Part shown: one piece after another, positions 19,863 to 29,372 of the stretch
Layout of the letters: each line of letters opens with the position of its first letter
Position numbering within the stretch: position 1 is the stretch's first letter
Assembly (NCBI GenBank): GCA_963847345.1
Contig: CAWJZU010000022.1
Span: 434,001 to 498,000, forward strand
Direction: 5' to 3'
DNA length: 64,000 bases
DNA from: DATARH01 sp963847345
GTDB taxonomy: Bacteria; Pseudomonadota; Alphaproteobacteria; ATCC43930; CGMCC-115725
Program-made: the position numbers and the translations under genes
The notes under the pieces: model-generated
The model's input: the letters and a program-made list of their open reading frames with translations, nothing else
What the model was told of the DNA's origin: nothing
The model's database searches: none

Positions 19863-20016
19863 AGATGACGCTTGCAATGGCAGTCCCCCCAAATTCCCCT
19901 GAGGGACGCCATAGCATCGGCAATGCGGTCGAACAAGCCTGTTAAGGAAAAAACGCGTTACCTTACCGCCATTTGCGCGATATTCTCCTATCGGTTGATT
20001 TTGAAGAGCGGCTTTA

Positions 20017-21546
20017 TTAGCTCTTGCGTTCGACGGACGGGTCGCGCTGCGCCACCGGCACTTGCTGGGTCCGCTGCAAACGGCGCCAGATCGTGTCGTC
20101 GCGACCGTAAACGTCTGGCGCGAAAGCGATCGCGCCGGTCGAATCGACAAACGCAGTCTGGTACACCAGAAACGTCGGAATCGCTTTCGGCAGCATGCGG
20201 CGAGCCGTTGACGCGCGCGCGATCGCCTTGTCGATCGCCTCGACGGACTCTCCCAACAGCAACGCTCCGAGTTCGCGCGGGTTCTCTACGCGCACACAGC
20301 CGTGGCTTTCGAACCGATCGTCCCGCTTGAACAGCGATTTTTGCGGCGTGTCGTGCAGATAGACGTCAAAACGGTTCGTCGCTTCGAATTTGAGCCGGCC
20401 GAGCGCGGTGCCGGCTCCCGGCAGCTGCTGGATCCCGCCATTCGGCCGCATAACCATGTGATGGCGGCTCAGATAGTTCGGGTCGCGCGCCAGCTTCGGC
20501 AGGATTTCTTGTGTTACGATCGACCGCGGCACATACCACGACGGATTGAACAGAAGGCTGGTGATTGACGTCTGCAACTCTGGCGTCTGCTTGTCGATTT
20601 CGCCGACGACAACGCGGCTGGTGAAGACCGGGCGATTGTCGCGATACAGTTGGAGACGCGCCGTCGGGATATTGACCCAGATCCGGTCGGGCGGGAGCTG
20701 ACGCGGGATCCAGCGCAGGCGTTCCAGATTTATGATGACGGTGCGCCGCTGCGCCTCCCTGCTGCCGGGATTGGCGGCCGCGCCGGCGCGCGTCGCTTCG
20801 GCATGGTCGGCCGGATAGGATCGCAACGCACGTCGCAGCGCGATGTAGGCCGGCGAGCGCGGCGCCAGTCCCTCGATCACCGCCGCCGGGTCCGGAACAT
20901 TGATCGCCTGCGTCAGCACCGCCGCGACGTCGATCGGTTCCGGTGCGAGATCCTCGTCGTCATAGCGGGCCTCGTAAGGCACGGCGCCGCGCGCCAGAGC
21001 GTCCGCGTAACCGAGAAACGCGTCGGACAGCAGCAGATCGCGGTCGATCGGCGACAGTGACGCCAGCTTGCGCAGCGCGCTGGCGTGAAACAGCTCGGGG
21101 TCGAGCCCGTGCTCGCCAGCCCGCGCCACGGCCCGAATAAGCACCTCGGCCTGCGGTGTTCGATTTTCCCAGACCGGTTGGAATTCGTGCGCCCCGTAAA
21201 ATTGCCGGAGTAGGGCGGGGTGCAGCTTCTCGCCGTCGATCCTCAGCCCCCCGGCTATTTCAATGCGGTCGCGGATCGGCGAGCTGCTCGGGGCGGCCAT
21301 CGGAACGGTAATCGGGACGGCGGCCGGCGCTGGCGCCGCTTCGCCGGACGCCGGTGCGGCCGGTGGGAGCAGCGCGATCGGCTCGCCCGGGGGTGATGCA
21401 GCGGCAGCGCTGGCGAGCATCCCGGCCATCACCACGGCACCGAGAGCGCCGGCATTCGCCGTGAACCGCATCGGTTTGCAGAAGCTGCTGAAAAGCCTGC
21501 GTTTGATAAGCAAGACGACCTCGCCTGGGGGCTGCTTACCGGGCAC
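20017..21546 (-). CDS. L,D-transpeptidase of the YcbB/YkuD type
   Basis: 509 aa periplasmic enzyme forming 3-3 peptidoglycan cross-links. A hydrophobic signal (GAVVMAGMLASAAAASP) follows the more likely start at 21471 (MRFTANAGALG); the ATG at 21546 gives a 25-residue extension. A Pro/Ala-rich linker is followed by the YcbB-like scaffold (HGLDPELFHAS, RLRWIPRQLPPDRIWVNIP) and the YkuD catalytic signature HDTPQK plus ESHGCVRVENP, with His, Cys and Arg intact. The DUF882 gene lies downstream on the same strand. Confidence 0.93.
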   Translation of the reverse strand: MPGKQPPGEVVLLIKRRLFSSFCKPMRFTANAGALGAVVMAGMLASAAAASPPGEPIALLPPAAPASGEAAPAPAAVPITVPMAAPSSSPIRDRIEIAGGLRIDGEKLHPALLRQFYGAHEFQPVWENRTPQAEVLIRAVARAGEHGLDPELFHASALRKLASLSPIDRDLLLSDAFLGYADALARGAVPYEARYDDEDLAPEPIDVAAVLTQAINVPDPAAVIEGLAPRSPAYIALRRALRSYPADHAEATRAGAAANPGSREAQRRTVIINLERLRWIPRQLPPDRIWVNIPTARLQLYRDNRPVFTSRVVVGEIDKQTPELQTSITSLLFNPSWYVPRSIVTQEILPKLARDPNYLSRHHMVMRPNGGIQQLPGAGTALGRLKFEATNRFDVYLHDTPQKSLFKRDDRFESHGCVRVENPRELGALLLGESVEAIDKAIARASTARRMLPKAIPTFLVYQTAFVDSTGAIAFAPDVYGRDDTIWRRLQRTQQVPVAQRDPSVERKS

Positions 21547-21798
21547 GATATCATCGCGTTCGTGGAAAACGCGATTGTTGATTCGTCGGTTCCCGGAAGC
21601 GCAGTTTCATCACCGGCAACCCGAAACGCAACCGTCGGGCACCGTTCACGAATACCGGTCAAAGAGTGGGCGGATAGCTATCGGGCGGAAATTTATCCTA
21701 TCAGATAATCGAACAAATGGCTGCGAAAAAACTGCGCGGAGCCGATCGGGCGCGTGCCAGGCTTGCCGCGTTGGTCTCGGGTGCTGATATACTGTACC

Positions 21799-21895
21799 GG
21801 GAGGTCGGCGGCGGGCAGTCCCCTCGCCAACCCGGTCAGGTCCGGAAGGAAGCAGCCGTAACGAGTGCACGGCCTGGGTCGCCGTCCGGTCTCCC
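21799..21895 (+). ncRNA. ffs: Small signal recognition particle RNA (4.5S-type)
   Basis: The universally conserved SRP loop sequence GGTCAGGTCCGGAAGGAAGC lies at 21834-21853, inside a hairpin whose outer arms pair (GGGAG near 21799-21803 with CTCCC near 21891-21895). The length of about 97 nt fits bacterial small SRP RNA. It sits immediately before dnaX, a placement common in alphaproteobacteria. The exact ends are estimated from base pairing. Confidence 0.93.
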
Positions 21896-21987
21896 ACCTG
21901 CTCCAGCGCCGGCCGGAGACCCGGCTGTCAGACGTCATTGCCGGACCACTTCACCGCCCCGACCAGCCTCACACCCAGCGGCAGACG

Positions 21988-23893
21988 ATGAGCGACACCG
22001 GGACCCTCTACCGCGTTCTCGCACGCAAGTATCGGCCGCAAAGTTTTGCCGAGATCATCGGACAGGATGCGATGGTCCGCACGTTGTCAAATGCGATTGC
22101 CTCCGGGCGGATCGCGCAGGCATTCATGCTCACCGGCGTGCGTGGGATCGGGAAGACCACAACCGCCCGGATCATCGCCCGCGCCCTTAATTGCATCGGC
22201 CCGGATGGCGCCGGCGGTCCGACGATTTCGCCCTGCGGTGACTGCGTCCATTGCCGCGCGATCGCCGAGGACCGGCATATCGACGTGATCGAGATGGATG
22301 CCGCCTCGCATACCGGGGTCGACAAGATGCGCGAGCTGCTGGACGGCGTGCGCTATCGCCCGGTCTCGGCGCGGTACAAGGTCTACATCATCGACGAAGT
22401 TCACATGCTCTCCGGGCATTCGTTCAACGCTCTGTTGAAAACGCTCGAAGAGCCGCCACCGGACGTTAAATTCGTTTTCGCGACGACCGAAATCCGCAAG
22501 GTGCCGCTGACCGTGCTGTCGCGCTGCCAGCGCTTCTCGCTGCGGCGCGTGCCGGTCGAGCCGCTTGTCGCGCACTATCGGCGGATCGCCGAGGCCGAAG
22601 GCGTTTCGGTCTCGCCCGCGGCGCTCGGCCTGATCGCGCGCGCCGCCGACGGCTCGGTGCGCGACGGGCTGTCGCTGCTCGATCAAGCGATCGCTCTTGC
22701 CGGCGACGCCGCAGGCGAGGGCGCTATCGACGCGGAGTCGGTGCGCGACATGCTCGGCATCGCCGATCGCGGACTCGTCTGGGACCTTTTCGAAACCGTG
22801 CTGCGGGGCGATGCCGCCGGCGCACTCGCGCAAATGGACGCCCTCCATCAAGGCGGCGCCGATCCGCAGATCGTGTTGCAGGATCTGCTCGATCTGACGC
22901 ATTTCGTGACGCGGCTGAAGCTTGCTCCCGATGCCGGGACAGGCGACCCGCTCGAAGAGGGTGATCGCGAACGCGCACTGGCGTTTGCCACGGCGCTGTC
23001 GATGCCGGTATTGACGCGCGCATGGCAGATGCTGCTGAAAGGCATCGAGGAGCTACAATCAGCGCCGGTCCCGGCGCAGGCCGCTTCGATGGTGCTGATC
23101 CGCCTCGCCTACATTGCCGACCTGCCGGTGCCGGCAGACCTCGTCCGGGCCGCGATGTCGGATGGCGGCGGAACAAGCAGCGCCGCCGCTTTGCGAGTGG
23201 TTTCAGGCCCAGCTTCCGCGCCGGCATTGCCTCCCGCTCCTCCATCGGGGGAAAGGGTCGGGGTGAGGGGGCAGCCAGCACAGGTGAGGGGGCAGCCAAC
23301 ACAATTGTCGCCGACATCCCAGCACGGCTCAGCTCCTGGGCAGGCGCTGTCACGCAGCGCGGGAGAGGCTTCGGCGCAGGCTCTCACCGCCCCATCGGTC
23401 ATGGAAGACGCGGTATTGCGTATCGAGCCTTCCGCCGCGACCGCGCTCGATCCACCGCCGCAAAGTTTCGCCGAGGTCGTCGCGCTGTTCGACAAACGGC
23501 GAGAGGCGCTGCTGCGTTCGCATCTCGTATCGAATGTCCACCTTGTCTCGTTCGAACCCGGCCGGATCGAGTTCCGCCCCACCGAGGGCGCGCCGCGCGA
23601 CTTGGCCAACCGCCTTGGACAGCTGCTCACCGAATGGACCGGGACGCGCTGGGTTGTCGCCATATCGCAGGCCCGCCGGCGCGCCGACCCTGGCAACCCA
23701 GGAGGCAACGCGGGAAAGCCTGCTGCGGAACGAGGTGGCGGCGCACCCGTTGGTCCGTGCGGTACTGGAGGCTTTCCCCGGGGCGACGATCGCCTCCGTT
23801 CGGGACCGCCTCGCCGCCGCCGATCCGGGCGCAGACGCGACCGAAGGGGAAGACGACGAATTCGACGATGGCGGGGACACGGGAGAGGAAGTC
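21988..23893 (+). CDS. dnaX: DNA polymerase III subunit gamma/tau, frameshifted in the C-terminal domain
   Basis: Clamp-loader ATPase. From ATG 21988: LARKYRPQSFAEIIGQD, P-loop GVRGIGKTTTARI, the zinc-binding cysteines CGDCVHC, YIIDEVHMLSGHSFNALL and SRCQRFSLRR. The tau-specific domain follows an Ala/Pro linker. Near 23675 a surplus C shifts the frame; beyond it RGAPTLATQEATRESLLRN to an acidic tail (EGEDDEFDDGGDTGEE) is clear in another frame. That frame has no stop before ybaB, so the true end is uncertain. The linker (about 23240-23305) contains an interspersed repeat and a 21-bp tandem duplication. recR does not follow ybaB here. Confidence 0.9.
23262..23303 (+). repeat. Two tandem 21-bp units within the dnaX linker
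   Basis: Two adjacent 21-base copies, differing at one base, encode VRGQPAQ then VRGQPTQ in frame. Just upstream, GGGAAAGGGTCGGGGTGAGGGG resembles the intergenic repeat at 29341-29365, so a dispersed element seems to have entered the coding sequence at a tolerant linker. Confidence 0.75.
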
Positions 23894-24217
23894 ATGAAGA
23901 ATATCGGCCAGCTTATGAAGCAGGCGCAACAGATGCAGCAACAAATGGCCGAGATGCAGGAGCAGCTTGCCGCGGTCGAGATGACCGGGATGGCCGGCGG
24001 CGGCATGGTGCAGCTGACGCTGAACGGCAAGGGCGACGTAAAGAAGGTCAAGCTCGACAAGGCGGTCGTCGATCCAGAAGAGGTTGAGGTTCTGGAAGAC
24101 CTGCTGGTCGCGGCGTTCAACGACGCACGACAGAAGGTGGCCGCCCATACCGAGGCCGAGATGCAGAAGCTGACCGGTGGCCTGGCTCTGCCCGGCGGGC
24201 TCAAGCTGCCGTTCTGA
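23894..24217 (+). CDS. ybaB: YbaB/EbfC nucleoid-associated protein
   Basis: 107 aa, normal length. A coiled-coil N-terminus (MKNIGQLMKQAQQMQQQMAE) precedes GGGMVQLTLNGKGDVKKVKL and the DNA-binding core of this dimeric nucleoid protein. The start at 23894 is supported by an AGAGGAAG ribosome site. Upstream the reading frame is continuous with the end of dnaX. recR, the usual third gene of this operon, is not present downstream. Confidence 0.93.
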   Translation: MKNIGQLMKQAQQMQQQMAEMQEQLAAVEMTGMAGGGMVQLTLNGKGDVKKVKLDKAVVDPEEVEVLEDLLVAAFNDARQKVAAHTEAEMQKLTGGLALPGGLKLPF

Positions 24218-24250
24218 TTCGGCCGCATCGGGATCATTTTCAAACTGGTA

Positions 24251-24280
24251 GGATGGGCTGAGCAAACGCGAAGCCCATGC
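24251..24280. repeat. palindromic intergenic repeat after ybaB
   Basis: GATGGGCT and AGCCCATG flank a short loop containing AGCAAACGCGA, making a hairpin. It may act as a terminator or be a REP-like element. The rest of 24218-24444 shows no gene. Confidence 0.5.
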
Positions 24281-24444
24281 TGCTTTGCGGCGCCGCCGTT
24301 TCACAGCATTGGCGTCGCCCATTCTACGGATTGCGCGATTGGCATAGGGCGGCGGCCGAAGGCGCGGTTGCATTGCCGCTGCCCTCACCCGACACTCGGG
24401 CGACAGTCGCCGCGAAGGAAATCGCCCCGAAGGGAAACCACCAG

Positions 24445-24920
24445 ATGGAAATGCAAGGCGAGCGCCGTATTCCCGCCCCGCGTCAGCTGGTATGGGAGCG
24501 GCTCAACGACCCCGAGACCTTGAAAGCAGTGCATCCCCGGCTGCGAAAGCGTCGACAAGGTCTCCGACACCGAATTCACCGCCAAGGTCAGGGCCAAGGT
24601 CGGGCCGGTTTCGGCGCGCTTCGCCGGCAAGGTCACGCTGACCGACCTCGATCCCGCCCGCCGGCTATACGATCAGCGGCGAGGGCACCGGCGGGGTTGC
24701 CGGCTTTGCCAAGGGCAGCGCCAAGGTCGCGCTCGAAGAGGACGGCGCCGAGACGATCATGCGCTACGGCGTCCAGGCGCAGGTCGGCGGCAAGCTGGCG
24801 CAGATCGGCTCGCGCCTCGTCGACGGCACGGCGCGCAAGCTGGCCGACCAGTTCTTCGACCGCTTCGCCGCCGCGGTAAACCCGGAGAGCAACGCCGAGA
24901 CCGCAACCGGAAACGGGTAA
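24445..24920 (+). CDS. CoxG-like SRPBCC protein (CO dehydrogenase subunit G family), two frameshifts
   Basis: The N-terminus at 24445 (MEMQGERRIPAPRQLVWERL) is the SRPBCC/CoxG opening. A one-base excess near 24537-24541 and another near 24660-24664 break the frame; corrected, the sequence runs CIPGCESVDKVSDTEFTAKV, VSARFAGKVTLTDLDPA, YTISGEGTGGVAGFAKGSA and ends GKLAQIGSRLVDGTARKLA and a stop at 24918. The restored protein is about 158 aa. CoxG-type proteins help recruit molybdenum hydroxylases to the membrane. No hydroxylase genes are adjacent, so it may be a stranded copy. Confidence 0.82.
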
Positions 24921-25197
24921 TCCCGCCCCGGAGCTTCCGGTGGCACGGCGTCAAGCGCGGCGACGCCTTCGCGTTCTACGCCAGCGAAATCCGGGTCGAG
25001 GGACCGCACCCGTTCTGCTCGAGCGGCGGCAATCTGGGCACCGGGCGTTCCGTACGGCCATGTACACCGACAGCATCGAGCAGCTCCGCGGCACCGCCGG
25101 CCCCCGCCAGGTCAAGGTCCGCGCCGAGACCGCGCTGGCCGCCTTCACCACGCCCAGCAGCGGCGGCTGGATCATGTTCGGAAAAGAGCCGAGCTGA
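24921..25197 (+). other. unexplained open stretch between coxG and the restriction gene
   Basis: The forward strand can be read as SFRWHGVKRGDAFAFYASEI then, after one frame shift, AFRTAMYTDSIEQLRGTAGP to GGWIMFGKEPS and a TGA at 25197. The reverse strand is also open over most of this stretch. I recognise no family in either reading. It could be a broken small gene or non-coding DNA at the edge of the accessory region. Confidence 0.3.
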
Positions 25198-25345
25198 CGG
25201 AATGTGACACTGGTCACCGCAAGACCGACGCGGGTCACAGGAACGCCCTATTGTACAATTCGCGCCGGCGCAGGTGACGGCCTGCTTCACCGCCTGCCTC
25301 GCAATTCAGTCGCCATTGGGACGGTGTCGGAAGTGGAGCACGCAA

Positions 25346-28300
25346 TTGCAGTACTCTCTATTTAGCAAAAGACCGCTCTTTGATGACGTGATTCTTAATC
25401 GAAGAAGAAACGAATGGGCCACTGAACCGCTGCCCGGCTTCGAAGCCCGTATATCCGCAGTTCGCGATTTCTGGAGAAGTCTTTCCGTAACTAAAGGGCG
25501 TCGGAAGGAGACTGCCCTGGAACAAGAATTCAACCGAGCTGTCTTTGTCGAGTTGCTCGGTTACCGTTTATATCCCGGCCTCGAGGGGGCATGGACGGCT
25601 TGGCCGAAGCCAGCAACGGATGCAACGCGATTAGCGGGAGAGCCGGACCTGCTTCTGGGAAATTTCAATAATGCTGGCACCTTTGAAGCGCTCACCGTTG
25701 TGGAGTTGAAACGTCCTAAGACCTCCCTCGACGCTCCGCAACCTACGTATGAAAACCGGACGCCAGTTGAACAAGCTTTTGATTACGCTAAGCGCCTCCC
25801 AACTTGCCGGTGGGTGATCGTATCGAATATGGAGATTCTACGTCTTTACGCAATTAACTTTTCGGACGAATATCATGAACTCGATCTTGAACCGATTGCG
25901 CCAGGCCGGAACGATAATTATCGCGATCTATATCGTCTTGCAGGATATGATTATTTAATTGATGGTGGAACTGATTCCTCGACTTCCCGATTATTGGCTG
26001 CAGCGCGTGACGAACAAGCGTCGTTTCGCGAAGGCTTTTATAAAATTTATGTGGAAATGCGTGATATCTTGCTTGACACTGTAGATCAGTGGTGTGAGGG
26101 AAAATATGATCGCAATACTCAAATACTAGCAGTGCAACGGCTATTGGATCGCCTCTTGTTTATATATTTCTGTGAAGATCATCCAGACGGGCTATTGCGT
26201 AACGGATTGGTGAAAGAGATAACCGAACTCGCGCTGAGACTTCCGGGCAGCTCAACGACAAAGGCTTATGAACAGCTCAAGGCGTTGTTTCGCGAGTTAG
26301 ACATCGGTGTCCGAACACCGTTCCGCCAGATACCAAAATATAATGGAGAACTCTTTAAATACCATCGTGTTGTTGACGAATTAATGGTTGAGGACGAGTT
26401 ATCAACTCGTCGGTTCGCATGGACATCGCCAACTCAAGGGAGGCGCGTCGTTGAAGGAATATACGGGCTACACGTATTCGATTTTTGGCGCGAATTTGAC
26501 CGTGATCTGCTGGGAAATTTGTTCGAGCGCTCGGTTGGTGATCTAACTGCGCTAGCCCACGGCGGGCGCCCCGATGCGCGCAAGGCCTTTGGTATATTCT
26601 ACACGGCAAGCCGGCTAGCGCGCTTCGTTGCCTCCTCCGCGGTTGGTGCGATGTTAGACAAGGATGCGCAACTGAAAGCTGCCATTACACGAGCAAGTAC
26701 CAATCAATTTACTGACCCTAACGACATCATCGACGAAATTGTGGCACTCCTTTGCCAATATCAAATCGCCGACTTAGCTTGTGGGAGTGGAGTTTTCCTC
26801 ACAGCCGCGCTCGATAGCTTGCTTTCCCCGTATAAAAAGGCGCTTGAAGCTATCGCGGTTGGATTGAATAAGCAGCTACTTGGCTTTCGGCAATCAGAAG
26901 TTCTTAAGGCATCAATTTATGGCGTTGATTTACTACCTCAGGCGGTGGAACTAGCCAAACTGGCATTATGGCTCACGGCGGCTCGGAGGAATGAACGAAG
27001 CGCCGACTTAAGTGGCAACTTTGTTGTTGGAGACGCGCTAACTCAGTGCACCGTTGATGATCTTCTTCAGAAATCGCGCCAGCAGTTTGACTTAATCCTC
27101 GGAAATCCGCCTTGGGGCGGTGACTTCGATTCGGAACACGGCACGCGGGTACTACATGATCTAGGTTTGCCGTCTACTGGACAAGCGAACTCCTGGGAGG
27201 TATTTCTCGCTCTAGTAGTATCATCGCTGAAGCCAGGAGGACGCTTCGCAATTTTGATACCCGATACAATTTTCTCGGTCGACAAACGGCGGACAAGAGA
27301 ATGGCTTGTACGCCGATGCAAGCTAGAAAAGGTCTACTCACTGGGTCCCGATTGGTTCACAGCGAATGTTCGTATGTCTACGGTGGTCTTACAAGGTACA
27401 ACGGAACGTTTCGAGCCGGACCACGCCATCTCTACCTTGGCACTCGCTGGCAAAAACCGCAGAGATGCACAAAGCGGATATCGGCCCCTGGGCCAATTAG
27501 AAGCTTCATTGCGGCAGGAGCTTCAGCAGCAACGATGCGTGGCTGATCCGGAAAAACAGATACAGGTATTGGCATCTGATTGGGAGCTTGAATTCGTATC
27601 GCGGATCGAAGCACGGTCTGTCGAGCTTGATCATCAGCGATCATGCGCGTGGCGATGAAATTAATGCCGCGGGGCTGTTATGGCGGTGTGGCAATTGCAT
27701 GGCGTATACTGTTCCCGGTGAAAAGGCAAAGGGCGGGGTATACAAGGACAAATTGTGCCCTAACTGTGGGGCAACTTTGACGTTCCGCAACGTGCTTTTC
27801 GAGACCTTAATTTCAGACACTTGTCGGGGTGCGTATAACACACCCTATATCGATGGAAGGTGCCTTGTAGAACGTTATGGAAACCCAGATCGTCGATTTT
27901 TGCGGCTTGACCTAACGCCGCTGTTTCCAGCATCTATAATCAAGCCATCGAGAATTTTTCGAGGCCCCAAGATTGTCCTACGTCAAGCTGGTGTCGGGAT
28001 TGTAGCGACTCTAGTTGAAGATGACTGTCACTGCCCATAAAGTGTTTACATTTATCGCGCGACGGCAAAATCCTTAGAGCAAGGTTATACCAATGAGTTT
28101 TTGTTGGCATGTTGGCCAGCCGCGTGATGACGTTCATAGTTATGAAGCAGTTTGGAGAAATTGATCCGGCGCGAGCTTTTGCGAAACTGACACATGCTAC
28201 AGGGCGAGGACGACTTGAAACAATCCGAGCAAATATCTGCCTTAGTCAGAAGGGTGTTGAAGAATCAGAATTTGGGTGGCACCGAGGATCAGCAAATCGA

Positions 28301-28448
28301 ATTCGTGTTAAGACAGCTATGGGGAATAATGCCCGACGAAGGGCGCTATATAAACGGTTTCTTCTCCAGTTTGGATGGACAGGCTGTCCGTTCATTGTTC
28401 CCGGACGGCGCGCCCCCGGCCGTGCCCCCACCGCTTCAGCAAGTGTAG
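25346..28448 (+). pseudogene. Decayed type IIG restriction-modification enzyme (Eco57I-like)
   Basis: A single-chain restriction endonuclease and adenine-N6 methyltransferase, about 1,030 aa if restored. A TTG start at 25346 has GGAG upstream. The N-terminal PD-(D/E)XK nuclease motif is EPDLLLGN plus TVVELKRPK; the methylase has ADLACGSGVFLTAALD (motif I) and LILGNPPWGGD (motif IV). Near 27635 the frame shifts, continuing as GDEINAAGLLWRCGNC with a zinc-like CPNCG. TAA at 28038-28040 interrupts CP-stop-SVYIYRATAKSLEQ. Further shifts lie near 28105 (then LASRVMTFIVMKQFGEIDPA) and near 28190, before the tail GRYINGFFSSLDGQAVRSLF, which ends in the palindrome at 28446. GC content is visibly lower than around it, indicating horizontal acquisition. 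A nonsense codon plus several indels argue for real decay. Confidence 0.85.
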
Positions 28449-28474
28449 GGCGGATAAGCGGAGCGTAATCCGCC
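28446..28474. repeat. palindromic repeat at the 3' end of the restriction gene
   Basis: GGGCGGATAAGCG faces GAGCGTAATCCGCC, forming a strong hairpin. The TAG stop of the restriction-gene frame overlaps its first bases. The motif recurs in degenerate form at 2720 and 29258. Confidence 0.7.
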
Positions 28475-28565
28475 GGGTCGCCCGAAGGTTTGGCAGAATG
28501 CGCTTTGCTATTCCCCCCTACGTTTACTGTATCCGCGTAATCCGCGCAATCCGAACCGCGGCGGT

Positions 28566-28931
28566 TCAGCTCGCACTCAGCGCGAGCACGGCTTCCGGCA
28601 CTCGGTCGATCACGCGCAGAAGGGCGCGGGCCGCACCCTGCGGGGCGAGCTTACCCTGCTCCCAACCGCGCACTGTCGCGACAGAAATGCCGATCCGGCG
28701 CGCAAATTCGGCCTGCGACAGTCCGGCACGTCTGCGAACCCGTCGCACCCAGGCCGCCCCATCCTTGGCTGCTTCGGCGTCATCGAAGGCAGCCTGATGT
28801 GCGATCTCCGCTTCGGTGGTCGCATCGACCCGCGCCCAGTCGGTTCGCGGCACTACAGGCTCCCACGGCTCGCCGGAACGGCGCCGGGTGACGGCTCCCG
28901 TCGCATCGAGGCGTGCTTCAGTCCGAGCCAT
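28566..28931 (-). CDS. Helix-turn-helix antitoxin-type regulator paired with BrnT
   Basis: 121 aa from ATG 28931. The C-terminal half is an XRE-like helix-turn-helix (RAGLSQAEFARRIGISVATV, RGWEQGKLAPQGAARALLR). The N-terminal half contains acidic and Trp-rich segments (SGEPWEPVVPRTDWARVDA). It overlaps the BrnT-type toxin by 14 bases, toxin first, as in toxin-antitoxin operons with autoregulating antitoxins. Classical BrnA has a ribbon-helix-helix-type domain, so this is the HTH variant. Confidence 0.85.
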   Translation of the reverse strand: MARTEARLDATGAVTRRRSGEPWEPVVPRTDWARVDATTEAEIAHQAAFDDAEAAKDGAAWVRRVRRRAGLSQAEFARRIGISVATVRGWEQGKLAPQGAARALLRVIDRVPEAVLALSAS

Positions 28932-29205
28932 ATCGGTCCGTCTCCCTGGCGTTTGCTTTGCGAGCGGAAATGATCCTCGTGACCGTTTCACGCCGCGTGT
29001 AGGCGATCACGAACAGCCGTCCGGCAACGCGGCCGTAGAGCCTGAAACGTTCTTCGCCATAGTCACGCCGATCGTCGCGCTCCACCCGTCTGTTCGGGTC
29101 CGAGAACGCCGGCACGATATCGGCAAAACCGAACCCGCGATCGCGTACGCAGCGATCGTTTTTCGCATCGTCCCACTCGAACCGGATATGGGGAGCGTCC
29201 GCCAA
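28918..29205 (-). CDS. brnT: BrnT-family ribonuclease toxin
   Basis: 95 aa. The BrnT core is visible: IRFEWDDAKNDRCVRDRGFG, SDPNRRVERDDRRDYGEERF, GRLFVIAYTRRETVTRIISA and RKANARETDRY, with the strands and charged residues of this RelE-like fold. BrnT toxins cleave RNA and arrest growth until bound by the antitoxin. The only start in a sensible place is TTG at 29205, with a weak ribosome site. A 49-bp internal segment is duplicated at 29373. Confidence 0.87.
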   Translation of the reverse strand: MADAPHIRFEWDDAKNDRCVRDRGFGFADIVPAFSDPNRRVERDDRRDYGEERFRLYGRVAGRLFVIAYTRRETVTRIISARKANARETDRYGSD

Positions 29206-29257
29206 TAGCCCAGCCTGCCACTGAATAGACCCTCATCCTCCTCAACGCGCGTCAGCA

Positions 29258-29287
29258 AGGGTGGAAAAGCGTAGCGCCTTCCGCCCT
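29258..29287. repeat. palindromic intergenic repeat upstream of brnT
   Basis: AGGGTGGAAAAGCG pairs with the CGCCTTCCGCCCT arm around a short loop. It is the same type as the palindromes at 2720 and 28446. Confidence 0.6.
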
Positions 29288-29372
29288 ACGCGTGCTCAGA
29301 GTTCTCCTCTGGCGGCCCATGCTCTCATTCTCCCCGCATTGCGGAGAGAGGGTTGGGGTGAGGGGCGAAGGG

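Noticed and set aside
23262..23303. Tandem 21-bp repeats considered as part of a CRISPR or VNTR array
   Set aside because: Only two units, no spacers, and they are in frame within dnaX.
23660..23700. dnaX frame change considered as programmed frameshifting giving gamma and tau
   Set aside because: There is no A-rich slippery sequence or obvious stimulator; the break lies in the C-terminal domain, and a single surplus C explains it.
23894..24444. Expected recR downstream of ybaB
   Set aside because: The region 24218-24444 has only a palindrome and no RecR motifs, so recR is elsewhere.
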